Positions 43,629-51,699 of a stretch of DNA of 64,000 nt are shown piece after piece. The stretch is from Clostridiales bacterium mt11. GTDB lineage: Bacteria > Bacillota > Clostridia > Tissierellales > Tepidimicrobiaceae. Numbering within the stretch: position 1 is the stretch's first letter; each line of letters begins with the position of its first letter. The notes below the pieces were generated by a model, which had not been told where the DNA came from, ran no database searches, and worked only from the letters and a program-made list of their open reading frames with translations. The stretch is taken from assembly GCA_001282665.1 (NCBI GenBank), contig LN874947.1, positions 632,538 to 696,537 on the forward strand, in the 5' to 3' direction. Position numbers and translations under genes: made by a program.

Positions 43629-43728
43629 TTTTTATGTCGAATGGTTAAACTAACAAAAAGTAGTTTTTTTTCGTAAAATGGTGTATTATATGTGGTGGTG
43701 AAAAGCTAAACCTTAAGGAGGTTAAAAA

Positions 43729-45108
43729 ATGGATTATGATGTTATTATAGTTGGTGCTGGTCCATGCGGTATATTTACAGCACTGGAACTAAAAAAGTTA
43801 GATCCTAATAAGAATATTCTAATACTAGAAAAAGGAAATTCCATAAGTAAAAGAATCTGTCCTAAACGTAAAACAGGAGTATGCGTCAACTGTAAACCAT
43901 GCAATATTACTACTGGTTTTGCTGGTGCCGGAGCCTATTCCGATGGTAAACTATCTCTTTCCCCAGATGTAGGAGGTAATTTACCTGAATATTTAGGGTA
44001 TGAAAAGACAAGAGAGCTAATAAAATATGTAGATGAAATATACTTAAAATTCGGTGCAGATAATAAAATCTATGGTATTGATAAAGATAAGGAAATTCAA
44101 GAAATAAGAAAAAAGGCCATTAGAAGCAATTTAAAATTGGTCGAATGTCCTATTAGGCATATGGGTACTGAAGAAGGCTATGCTATCTACGGAAGAATTG
44201 AAGAGCATTTAGAAAAAATAGGCGTGGATTTGATGTTTAGAACCCCTGTAAAAGATATAATCCTCGATGAAAATAGAAAGATTAAAGGGGTTATTGCAGA
44301 TAAAGAATATTATGCAGATAAAGTAGTCATATCCGTAGGCAGGGAAGGATCCGATTGGTTGAGACACCTCTGTATTAAACACGATATAGATACAGAAACT
44401 GGAGATGTAGATATAGGAGTACGAGTAGAAACGAGAAATGAGATAATGGAAGAGTTAAATGAAGCTATGTATGAGAGTAAACTTATATACTATGCTCCTA
44501 CTTTCGATGATAAGGTAAGAACTTTTTGTTCAAACCCTGGTGGAGAAGTATCCACTGAGTATTATGATGAAGAATTAGCTGTCGTCAACGGTCACAGCTA
44601 TAAGGCAGAAGAACTAAAATCTGATAACACCAACTTTGCCTTATTGGTTACAAAACATTTTACCAAACCCTTCAATTCTCCAATAGAATATGGTATGCAC
44701 ATTGCTAAACTTGGTAATATGCTTTCTGGACACAAGGTATTAGTTCAAAGATATGGTGATTATAAGAGAGGCAGAAGGACTACGGAAGAAAGACTTTATA
44801 GAAATAATATAATACCTACTTTAAAAGATGCAGTTCCCGGAGACTTAAGCCTTGTTCTTCCCTATAGAATACTAAAGAGCATTGATGATATGTTAATAGC
44901 GTTGGATAATGTTGCCCCCGGTCTTGCCAGTGACGAAACCTTACTTTATGGTGTAGAAGTTAAATTCTACTCCAATAAGGTAGTTACAAGAAATGGATTT
45001 GAAACCAATATTCCTAATCTATTCGTTGGTGGAGATGGAGCTGGAATCACAAGGGGACTTATGCAGGCTAGTGTAAATGGAGTAGTACTTGGTAGAAAAT
45101 TAAGTTAA
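43729..45108 (+). CDS. FAD-dependent dehydrogenase-like oxidoreductase (COG2509 type)
   Basis: 459 residues. The N-terminal FAD fold is DVIIVGAGPCGIFTALEL. A cysteine-rich insert follows (CPKRKTGVCVNCKPCNITTG), possibly metal- or cluster-binding, and the C-terminal FAD closing motif is PNLFVGGDGAGITRGLMQAS. This matches uncharacterised FAD dehydrogenases common in Firmicutes, where the substrate is unknown. An AAGGAGG site precedes the ATG, and a TGTCGAA heptamer (possible Spo0A core) lies near 43635. Confidence 0.85.
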   Translation: MDYDVIIVGAGPCGIFTALELKKLDPNKNILILEKGNSISKRICPKRKTGVCVNCKPCNITTGFAGAGAYSDGKLSLSPDVGGNLPEYLGYEKTRELIKYVDEIYLKFGADNKIYGIDKDKEIQEIRKKAIRSNLKLVECPIRHMGTEEGYAIYGRIEEHLEKIGVDLMFRTPVKDIILDENRKIKGVIADKEYYADKVVISVGREGSDWLRHLCIKHDIDTETGDVDIGVRVETRNEIMEELNEAMYESKLIYYAPTFDDKVRTFCSNPGGEVSTEYYDEELAVVNGHSYKAEELKSDNTNFALLVTKHFTKPFNSPIEYGMHIAKLGNMLSGHKVLVQRYGDYKRGRRTTEERLYRNNIIPTLKDAVPGDLSLVLPYRILKSIDDMLIALDNVAPGLASDETLLYGVEVKFYSNKVVTRNGFETNIPNLFVGGDGAGITRGLMQASVNGVVLGRKLS

Positions 45109-45145
45109 CAAATTGTTACAACTTTATTACAAAAACATAATATAG

Positions 45146-45173
45146 TTGTATTTTTTCCCAATCCAGATATAAT
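45146..45173 (+). promoter_or_regulatory. Promoter ahead of the exporter leader ORF
   Basis: TTGTAT (45146-45151), 16-bp spacer, TATAAT (45168-45173). Transcription would begin near 45181, just before the leader ribosome site. Confidence 0.6.
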
Positions 45174-45209
45174 ATAAGTAATTGATAATTTTGAAAGGAG
45201 GTCGTGAGG

Positions 45210-45290
45210 ATGTTTAGAATGATAAATCTATTAACAGATAATGAAAACTCAATAAAATTTAACGCACGACCTGTGACTAATTTTAATTAG
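45210..45290 (+). CDS. Leader peptide (26 residues) ahead of heterodimeric ABC exporter
   Basis: ATG 45210 follows a very strong AAAGGAGG. The peptide is MFRMINLLTDNENSIKFNAR plus PVTNFN. An inverted repeat AGGTCGTG (45199-45206) and CACGACCT (45265-45272) would pair the ribosome site with the ORF's own end, so translation and folding compete. Two terminators follow before the exporter gene. This is the layout of ribosome-controlled attenuators for BmrCD-type multidrug exporters; the peptide itself is not one I know. Confidence 0.6.
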   Translation: MFRMINLLTDNENSIKFNARPVTNFN

Positions 45291-45321
45291 TATATAATAT
45301 AGTTTAACTATATTTAAATAG

Positions 45322-45345
45322 CCATAGGCGTGTATATGCCTATGG
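45322..45345 (+). terminator. First attenuator-like terminator of the exporter leader
   Basis: CCATAGGC/GCCTATGG perfect 8-bp stem followed by TTCTTTTATTTTT, 30 bases after the leader ORF. Confidence 0.85.
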
Positions 45346-45440
45346 TTCTTTTATTTTTATGGTTAATGGTGAATGGAATACCTTTGTGTAAAATAGATAG
45401 TTCTTTTTTCTCCGTATAACCATAATATTATATAGCATAA

Positions 45441-45481
45441 AAACCATAGGATTATAGACTTTCCGTCTTAACCTATGGTTT
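45441..45481 (+). terminator. Second attenuator-like terminator of the exporter leader
   Basis: AAACCATAGG/CCTATGGTTT 10-bp stem with an inner AGAC/GTCT hairpin, then TTTTT. The arms share CCATAGG/CCTATGG with the first terminator, so alternative pairings between the two are possible. Confidence 0.85.
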
Positions 45482-45510
45482 TTTTATATTCAAAATGAGG
45501 AGGGAATCAA

Positions 45511-47313
45511 ATGAAGGAATTAAAAAAGATATTCAAGTTTATGGAAGGTTACAAGAGGATCTATATATTAGGTATGATATGTATTATCCTTTCTCAAATG
45601 GTAACTATAGTATCGCCGCTTATCATTAGGACTACTATAGACTCTATTATTGGAAGTGAACCAATAAACTCTAGTATCGTAGCAAACATAATAATTTATA
45701 TGGGAGGTAAGGGTTTTTTAAGAGACAACATTTGGATAATCGGCGGACTTCTAGTGGGAATTGCAATCTTAAGGGGAATTTTTCTCTACTTTAAAAATAC
45801 ATTAGCTAGTAAAACTGCCGAAAATACTGCAAAGAAAATTAGGGATTCTCTATATGATCATATACAAAGACTTCCCTATGAATACCATGTTAAATCAGAA
45901 ACAGGAGATCTTATCCAAAGATGTACTTCTGATGTAGAAACCATCAAGAGATTTTTATCTATTCAGTTGGTAGAAGTAGCTGGGTCTTTAGTTATGCTAG
46001 TACTGGTCTCCAGTGTCATGTTCAATTTAAACGGTAAGATGGCGTTGGTTTCCATGGCTACAATGCCTATAATATTTACTTTTGCTTTTATTTTCTTCTC
46101 AAAAGTAAAAGTAGCCTTTGAAGCTTCTGATGAAGCTGAAGCTAAATTGACCACCGTTCTTCAAGAAAACTTAACAGGTATAAGGGTAGTAAAAGCCTTT
46201 TCAAGGCAAAAATATGAGGTCCTTAAATTTGATGAAAAAAACAAAGATTATAAGGATAAAACTTATAGACTTATCCAATTGCTCTCTATATATTGGGGAG
46301 CATCAGATTTCATATGTTTTATTCAAATAGGTCTTGTATTAGTAGTTGGAAGCATATGGGCTGTAAGAGGAGATATTTCTCTAGGTACATTAGTAGCCTT
46401 TTCTACATATGTAAACATGCTACTATGGCCTATTAGACAATTGGGAAGAACCCTAACGGATATGGGAAAAGCTATTGTTTCCGTAGGGCGTATTGAAGAA
46501 ATATTAAATGAGCCTATAGAAATATTAGAAGAAAACAATGTGAAACCAGAAATTAAAGGAAATATATTATTTGATGATGTTTATTTTGAATACGAAAAAA
46601 ACAAACCAGTATTAAAGGGAATATCCTTCTCTGTAAAAGCTGGCAACACTTTAGCCATAATAGGTCCTACTGGTTCTGGAAAAAGCTCCTTAATTCATTT
46701 ATTAGCAAGGCTATATGATTATAATGAAGGTTCAATCAAAATCGATGGTGCTGAATTAAGGGATATGGATAAAGGATGGGTTAGAAAAAATATAGGTATC
46801 GTTCTGCAAGAGCCTTTCCTGTATGGCAAAACCATTAAGGAAAATATTAAACTAAGCGATCCATCCATTGAGGATACAAGGGTGTATGAGTCAGCCAAGA
46901 TAGCTAGTATACATCAGGATATTAAATCCTTTGATAAGGGATATGATACCTATGTTGGTGAAAGAGGCGTATCTCTATCCGGCGGACAAAAACAGAGAAT
47001 TGCCATAGCTAGGACTATTATCAAGGAATGTCCTATCGTAGTATTTGATGATTCTCTATCTGCTGTAGACACAGAAACAGATGTATCTATACGTAAAGCT
47101 TTAAACAATAGAAAAAACAAATCTACTACTATTATCGTATCTCATAGGATATCTACTGTATCGGAAGCAGATAAAATATTGGTATTAGATAAAGGAAAAA
47201 TTGTTCAAATGGGAGATCATAATTCTTTAATAGAGGAAGAAGGATTATATAAACGAATATATGAAATCCAAAATTCCATTGACGAATTAGACGACATTAG
47301 ATTAAACGCTTAA
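45511..47313 (+). CDS. Heterodimeric multidrug ABC exporter subunit, BmrC/YheI-like (degenerate Walker B)
   Basis: 600 residues: six-helix exporter domain (about 1-320) and ATPase domain with Walker A GPTGSGKSS, signature LSGGQKQR and Walker B IVVFDDSLSAVD. The usual catalytic Glu after Walker B is Asp, the hallmark of the non-hydrolysing half of heterodimeric exporters such as BmrC or TM287. It is 5 bases from its partner gene. Probable role: drug or lipid export from the membrane. Confidence 0.9.
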   Translation: MKELKKIFKFMEGYKRIYILGMICIILSQMVTIVSPLIIRTTIDSIIGSEPINSSIVANIIIYMGGKGFLRDNIWIIGGLLVGIAILRGIFLYFKNTLASKTAENTAKKIRDSLYDHIQRLPYEYHVKSETGDLIQRCTSDVETIKRFLSIQLVEVAGSLVMLVLVSSVMFNLNGKMALVSMATMPIIFTFAFIFFSKVKVAFEASDEAEAKLTTVLQENLTGIRVVKAFSRQKYEVLKFDEKNKDYKDKTYRLIQLLSIYWGASDFICFIQIGLVLVVGSIWAVRGDISLGTLVAFSTYVNMLLWPIRQLGRTLTDMGKAIVSVGRIEEILNEPIEILEENNVKPEIKGNILFDDVYFEYEKNKPVLKGISFSVKAGNTLAIIGPTGSGKSSLIHLLARLYDYNEGSIKIDGAELRDMDKGWVRKNIGIVLQEPFLYGKTIKENIKLSDPSIEDTRVYESAKIASIHQDIKSFDKGYDTYVGERGVSLSGGQKQRIAIARTIIKECPIVVFDDSLSAVDTETDVSIRKALNNRKNKSTTIIVSHRISTVSEADKILVLDKGKIVQMGDHNSLIEEEGLYKRIYEIQNSIDELDDIRLNA

Positions 47314-47318
47314 AAGAG

Positions 47319-49130
47319 GTGATATTTATGGATAATGAAAAAATTAACTTTAATGTTTGGAAAAATTTCTTTAGCTTGCTTAAATCTCATAAAAAGGATT
47401 TTTTACTGCTATTTGTAATTATGATTGCTGTGGGAACTTTAGATTCAGTTTTCCCCTTATTTAGTAAATACGTTATAGACAATTTTGTTGTTAAAGGTAC
47501 TCTAAACGGCTTGAATAAATTTATACTCATATTCTTTACCATTATTGCTATTCAAGCTGTAAATGTATTTCTATTTTTATCCATGGGAGGTAAAATCGAA
47601 ACAAATTTATCCTATGATATAAGAAAAAAAGGTTTCGAAAAGCTTCAAATACTATCCCTATCCTATTATGATGAAAAAGCTGTAGGATGGTTGATGGCAA
47701 GGATGACTTCCGATATAAATAGGCTTAGCGAAACCATATCTTGGGGAATGGTAGACTTTGCTTGGGGAATTACCATGATGATTGCTGTCATGGTTGCCAT
47801 GTTTAAACTAAACTTTAAATTAGCCTTGATAACTTTAACAGTAGTACCACCATTGGCCATAGCCTCTGCCTACTTTCAGAAGAGAATATTAGCATCCCAA
47901 AGGAAAGTACGAAAGATTAACTCCAAGATTACTGCCGCTTATAATGAAGATATCTCTGGAGCAAAGACTACTAAAACCTTAGTTAGGGAGGATATAAACT
48001 TAGAGGAATTTGGTTCTATAACAGAAGAGATGAAGGTAGCCTCTATTAGGGCAACTATTATTTCCTCTTTGTATATTCCTATAGTATTAGTTTTAGGCAG
48101 CGTTGGTACTGCCATGGCACTAAACTTTGGAGGTAGGGGAGTAGCCATAGGTACTATTTCTTATGGAACTTTGGTGGCGTTTCTCTCCTATACTATGCAG
48201 CTTTTTGAGCCAGTCAGGCAATTAGCTGTTATATTTGCAGAGGTTCAATCAGCACAAGCCTCAGCAGAAAGGGTATTTTCACTTATTAATGAAGTTCCTG
48301 CCATCACTGATGATGAAAAAATAGTTGAAAAATATGGAGACTTTTTCGATCCAAAGATGGATAAATGGCCAGAAATTAAAGGAACTATTGAATTTAAAGA
48401 TGTATGTTTTTCCTATAAAGATGGGGAAAAGATATTAGAAAATTTCAACCTTAAGGTAAACCCCGGAGAGACGATAGCGCTAGTCGGGGAAACAGGCTCT
48501 GGAAAGTCTACCATTGTAAATTTATTATGTAGATTTTATGAACCAACTTCTGGGGAGATATTAATAGACGGAATAAACTATAAAGATATGCCCCAAGCGT
48601 GGATTCATGAAAACTTAGGTTATGTATTGCAAACCCCTCATCTATTTAGTGGAACCATAAAGGATAATATTAAATATGGCAATTTAGATGCTACTGAATT
48701 GGATATAATAAAGGCAAGCAAATTGGTAAACAGCCATGAATTCATTATGGATATGGAGAAAAAATACGATACCGACGTGGGAGAAGGAGGAAACCTACTG
48801 TCTACTGGACAAAAACAGCTTATTTCCTTTGCTAGAGCCATAGTCAGAAAGCCAAAACTATTTGTATTAGACGAAGCAACTTCATCTATAGATACAGAAA
48901 CGGAAAGGATAATCCAAGATGCTATAAACAAAGTTTTAGATGGTAGAACTAGTTTCGTTATAGCTCATAGGCTGTCTACTATTAAAAATGCCGATAGAAT
49001 TCTTGTAATTAGAGATGGTAAAATAGTAGAAGACGGAACCCACAAGAAGCTGCTTAAAGAGAAAGGATATTACTATAATCTATATACTAATCAGTTTATA
49101 GAAGAAAAGAGTAAAGAAGTTTTAGGATAA
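47319..49130 (+). CDS. Heterodimeric multidrug ABC exporter subunit, BmrD/YheH-like
   Basis: The frame opens at 47319; an ATG at 47328 (MDNEKINFNVWK) after GAGGTG is the more likely start. About 600 residues, with an extended linker before the ATPase domain as in YheH. Walker A is GETGSGKST, Walker B LFVLDEATSSID with a normal catalytic Glu, and the signature is altered to LSTGQKQL. The altered signature would face the degenerate Walker site of the partner, leaving one active and one inactive ATP site: the two genes complement each other exactly. A terminator follows. Confidence 0.9.
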   Translation: MIFMDNEKINFNVWKNFFSLLKSHKKDFLLLFVIMIAVGTLDSVFPLFSKYVIDNFVVKGTLNGLNKFILIFFTIIAIQAVNVFLFLSMGGKIETNLSYDIRKKGFEKLQILSLSYYDEKAVGWLMARMTSDINRLSETISWGMVDFAWGITMMIAVMVAMFKLNFKLALITLTVVPPLAIASAYFQKRILASQRKVRKINSKITAAYNEDISGAKTTKTLVREDINLEEFGSITEEMKVASIRATIISSLYIPIVLVLGSVGTAMALNFGGRGVAIGTISYGTLVAFLSYTMQLFEPVRQLAVIFAEVQSAQASAERVFSLINEVPAITDDEKIVEKYGDFFDPKMDKWPEIKGTIEFKDVCFSYKDGEKILENFNLKVNPGETIALVGETGSGKSTIVNLLCRFYEPTSGEILIDGINYKDMPQAWIHENLGYVLQTPHLFSGTIKDNIKYGNLDATELDIIKASKLVNSHEFIMDMEKKYDTDVGEGGNLLSTGQKQLISFARAIVRKPKLFVLDEATSSIDTETERIIQDAINKVLDGRTSFVIAHRLSTIKNADRILVIRDGKIVEDGTHKKLLKEKGYYYNLYTNQFIEEKSKEVLG

Positions 49131-49138
49131 TTTAAAAG

Positions 49139-49173
49139 ATAACCTATCATTTAAAAATTGAATGATAGGTTAT
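49139..49173. terminator. Bidirectional terminator between exporter and importer operons
   Basis: ATAACCTATCATT/AATGATAGGTTAT perfect 13-bp stem between two convergent genes; the stop of the minus-strand ATPase gene lies in it. Confidence 0.85.
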
Positions 49174-49868
49174 TTGAATTCATCTTCTATTAACTTCTTT
49201 AACTCAATATACTTTCCCTTACTTTCATCTAAAGTAGGAGTATTCTCTATAACCTTCCTTACATGAGAAGGCTTTTCCGTAAGTATTATAATCTTATCTC
49301 CTAAATTTAAAGCTTCCTCTATATCATGGGTTACCAATATACATGTCCTATTCTCCAATATTCTAAGCTCTTTAAAAAAATCCATTACAATTTGTTTGCT
49401 GTTAATGTCTAAGGATTTAAAAGGCTCATCCATTATGAGCAGTTTAGACGGGCAAGCAAAGGCTCTCAAAATGCTTATCCTCTGTCTCATACCTCCACTA
49501 AGGTCTTTAGGATAAAAGTATTTAAATTCTTCCAAATTAACCAATCTTAAATATTTATCTATAGTACTTTCAATGGTATTCTTGTCCATCTTCCCTTTTA
49601 ATACGAAGCTTATATTATCTTTTACATTTTTCCATTCAATAAGCCTGTCCTCTTGAAAAACAAATGATATATTCTCCCCTTCAAATCCCATTATCTCTCC
49701 TGAGTCCTTATCCAATATTCCTGATATTATGTTCAAAAGGGTAGTTTTACCACATCCAGAGGGACCTAATATGCATGTGGTTTTATTTTCACCAAAATCT
49801 ATGCTGATATCTTCTAAAACCCTCAATTCATTATAATATTTTGTTATATTTTTGACTTGGTAATTCAA
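49170..49868 (-). CDS. ABC importer ATPase, nitrate/sulfonate/taurine type
   Basis: 232 residues. Walker A GPSGCGKTT, signature LSGGMRQR and Walker B LLIMDEPFKSLD, with ILVTHDIEEAL. Similar to SsuB/TauB and ThiZ. It follows the permease gene by 4 bases. Substrate unknown: this family imports sulfonates, nitrate, or pyrimidine precursors of thiamine; no TPP riboswitch precedes the operon. Confidence 0.88.
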   Translation of the reverse strand: MNYQVKNITKYYNELRVLEDISIDFGENKTTCILGPSGCGKTTLLNIISGILDKDSGEIMGFEGENISFVFQEDRLIEWKNVKDNISFVLKGKMDKNTIESTIDKYLRLVNLEEFKYFYPKDLSGGMRQRISILRAFACPSKLLIMDEPFKSLDINSKQIVMDFFKELRILENRTCILVTHDIEEALNLGDKIIILTEKPSHVRKVIENTPTLDESKGKYIELKKLIEDEFK

Positions 49869-49872
49869 TTTA

Positions 49873-50631
49873 TCACTTCCATCTATTTATTCCCAATAAA
49901 TATTTTATTCCCTTCATCATATATTCAAATATTTTTGCAATTAAAAGAATTATAATAATCCAAGCAAAAACACCAGAAGTATTCAAATAGATTTTCTGTA
50001 GTTGAAGACTGCTTCCTATAGCATATTTAGGCTGTGATAATGCCTCCCCTGCAATTACCATCTTTAAATTAATCCCTAATGCTGAAGTAAACACAAGACC
50101 TAAATTTAAAAATATACTTGGTAAATAGATATCCTTTATTATAGCTATCTTATCTACTTTATATATCTCTGCCATATCTATAATATTTTTATCTACGTTT
50201 AATATACCCTTTAAAACCGTTTCATATAGCATAGGAAATACCATGATAAATCCAACAAACATTGGTGCAAACTCATTATCTAGCCATATAAGAGCTAATA
50301 TAATAATTGCCATAGTTGGTACTGAGCTTAAAAAATTTAGTATGGGGAGCATTAAATTGTATACGACCTTTGATAGGCTAGATAAAATCCCCATCAATAC
50401 TGCTAAGGATAAAGAAATCAAAAATCCAATTAAACTTCTCAATAAGGAGTACTCTACTATCTTTAAAAAACTTGGTTCTTTAATTATATGGATTAAACTT
50501 ATCATAGTACTTTTAATAGTAGGCAATATGACTTCATTGTCTATAACCCTTGACAACATAATCCATATAATTATCATCATAACTTTTGAAATAATAGAGA
50601 GCTTTCTATCTTTCAAAATAAATCGTTTCAT
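49873..50631 (-). CDS. ABC importer permease, SsuC/TauC/ThiX-like
   Basis: 252 residues, six hydrophobic segments. The EAA loop is in ILNVDKNIIDMAEIYKVDKI, which contacts the ATPase. The start overlaps the binding-protein gene end by 26 bases (ATG 50631 after GGGGG), a strong sign of translational coupling within the operon. Confidence 0.87.
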   Translation of the reverse strand: MKRFILKDRKLSIISKVMMIIIWIMLSRVIDNEVILPTIKSTMISLIHIIKEPSFLKIVEYSLLRSLIGFLISLSLAVLMGILSSLSKVVYNLMLPILNFLSSVPTMAIIILALIWLDNEFAPMFVGFIMVFPMLYETVLKGILNVDKNIIDMAEIYKVDKIAIIKDIYLPSIFLNLGLVFTSALGINLKMVIAGEALSQPKYAIGSSLQLQKIYLNTSGVFAWIIIILLIAKIFEYMMKGIKYLLGINRWK

Positions 50632-51583
50632 CTGGAAGTTTTCCCCCTATAAAATCTGGTGCAAAATCCATTATAGATTTATAGTAGGTTTCATATTCTT
50701 TTTTGCTATCTTCAATAGAAAAAGTCCCTATATTTATTCGTTCAATTCCTTTAACTATTGCAGCTTTCTTTATACCAAGCTCTAATTCTTCAGCATATTC
50801 TCCAAGGTCTTCTGGATTCTCCTTTGCCCATTTCATACTTTCTTTATAGGTCTTAATGAAGTTTTCTACAAACTCTAAATCATTCTCTATTAAATCGGAT
50901 TTAATTATTAAACTAGCTTGAGGATAGCCATTTTCTGTGCCAATTATATTACTCCACTCCTTGTTTAAATCCAATATAATTCTAGCATCTTCTTTTTTCA
51001 TCATTACACTTGTAGCTAAAGGTTCAGGTAAAAGAGCTAAGTTAGTTTTACCCCCTAAAAATGCGGGACCAACTTCTGAAGCAGCATTTAAATAAGTAAT
51101 TTTTACATCTTCATCTGGGTTAATGCCATTTTCAGAAAGTATCAGTCTAAGAGCTAAATCTGGAGTAAGCCCTTTTCCAAAGGAATATATCTCTCTTCCT
51201 TTTAACTCTTCAAAACCTTCTATATCCTCTGTACTCGTTAAATACAATGTTCCCCATATAGAAGTTCCCGCTATTTTATAGGAAAGATCTTTATTAAATG
51301 CTTGAGCTGCTAAATTTGACGGAACAATTGCAATATCCGCTTCCTCTTTTAATACCTTAGTTACTAGTAAATCAGGAGATTTTTCCATTTCATAATCGAT
51401 GGTTGTACTTTTATCTATAACTGGATTTTCTTTAATAAGCTTAGCAACAGTTAAAGCTGGTATTCCATCTGGATAGCAGAACTTAATCGTCTTATGTTCT
51501 TTAACCGTATCTTTACCACAGCCAAAAGCTAATGATATCATAAGCATTAAAGATAAAAATAGTAATAAAAATCTTTTCTTCAT
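50606..51583 (-). CDS. ABC importer substrate-binding lipoprotein (NMT1/SsuA-like)
   Basis: 325 residues. Lipoprotein signal peptide with lipobox AFGC (Cys near 22). The mature domain resembles the NMT1/SsuA binding fold: KFCYPDGIPALTVAKLIKEN, ADIAIVPSNLAAQAF and FLGGKTNLALLPEPLAT. It delivers the ligand to the permease. The substrate could be a sulfonate, an aliphatic amide or a thiamine precursor; sequence does not decide. Confidence 0.85.
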   Translation of the reverse strand: MKKRFLLLFLSLMLMISLAFGCGKDTVKEHKTIKFCYPDGIPALTVAKLIKENPVIDKSTTIDYEMEKSPDLLVTKVLKEEADIAIVPSNLAAQAFNKDLSYKIAGTSIWGTLYLTSTEDIEGFEELKGREIYSFGKGLTPDLALRLILSENGINPDEDVKITYLNAASEVGPAFLGGKTNLALLPEPLATSVMMKKEDARIILDLNKEWSNIIGTENGYPQASLIIKSDLIENDLEFVENFIKTYKESMKWAKENPEDLGEYAEELELGIKKAAIVKGIERINIGTFSIEDSKKEYETYYKSIMDFAPDFIGGKLPDETIYFER

Positions 51584-51620
51584 CTTTCAACACTCCTTCT
51601 ACATTTTTATGTGATTTCAA

Positions 51621-51658
51621 CAAGCCTCTAAATACAACTGGCTATATTTAGAGGCTTG
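51621..51658 (-). terminator. Terminator of the hydrogenase operon
   Basis: CAAGCCTCTAAATA/TATTTAGAGGCTTG perfect 14-bp stem 40 bases after the hydrogenase stop. The T tract is modest. Confidence 0.75.
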
Positions 51659-51699
51659 CAGTCTAATTACTTCCCCTTTTATATCTATTACTATAAATA

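Noticed and set aside
51584..51699. TPP riboswitch for the ThiXYZ-like importer
   Set aside because: Region is short, lies on the wrong side for most of its length and holds only the hydrogenase terminator; no CTGAGA block.
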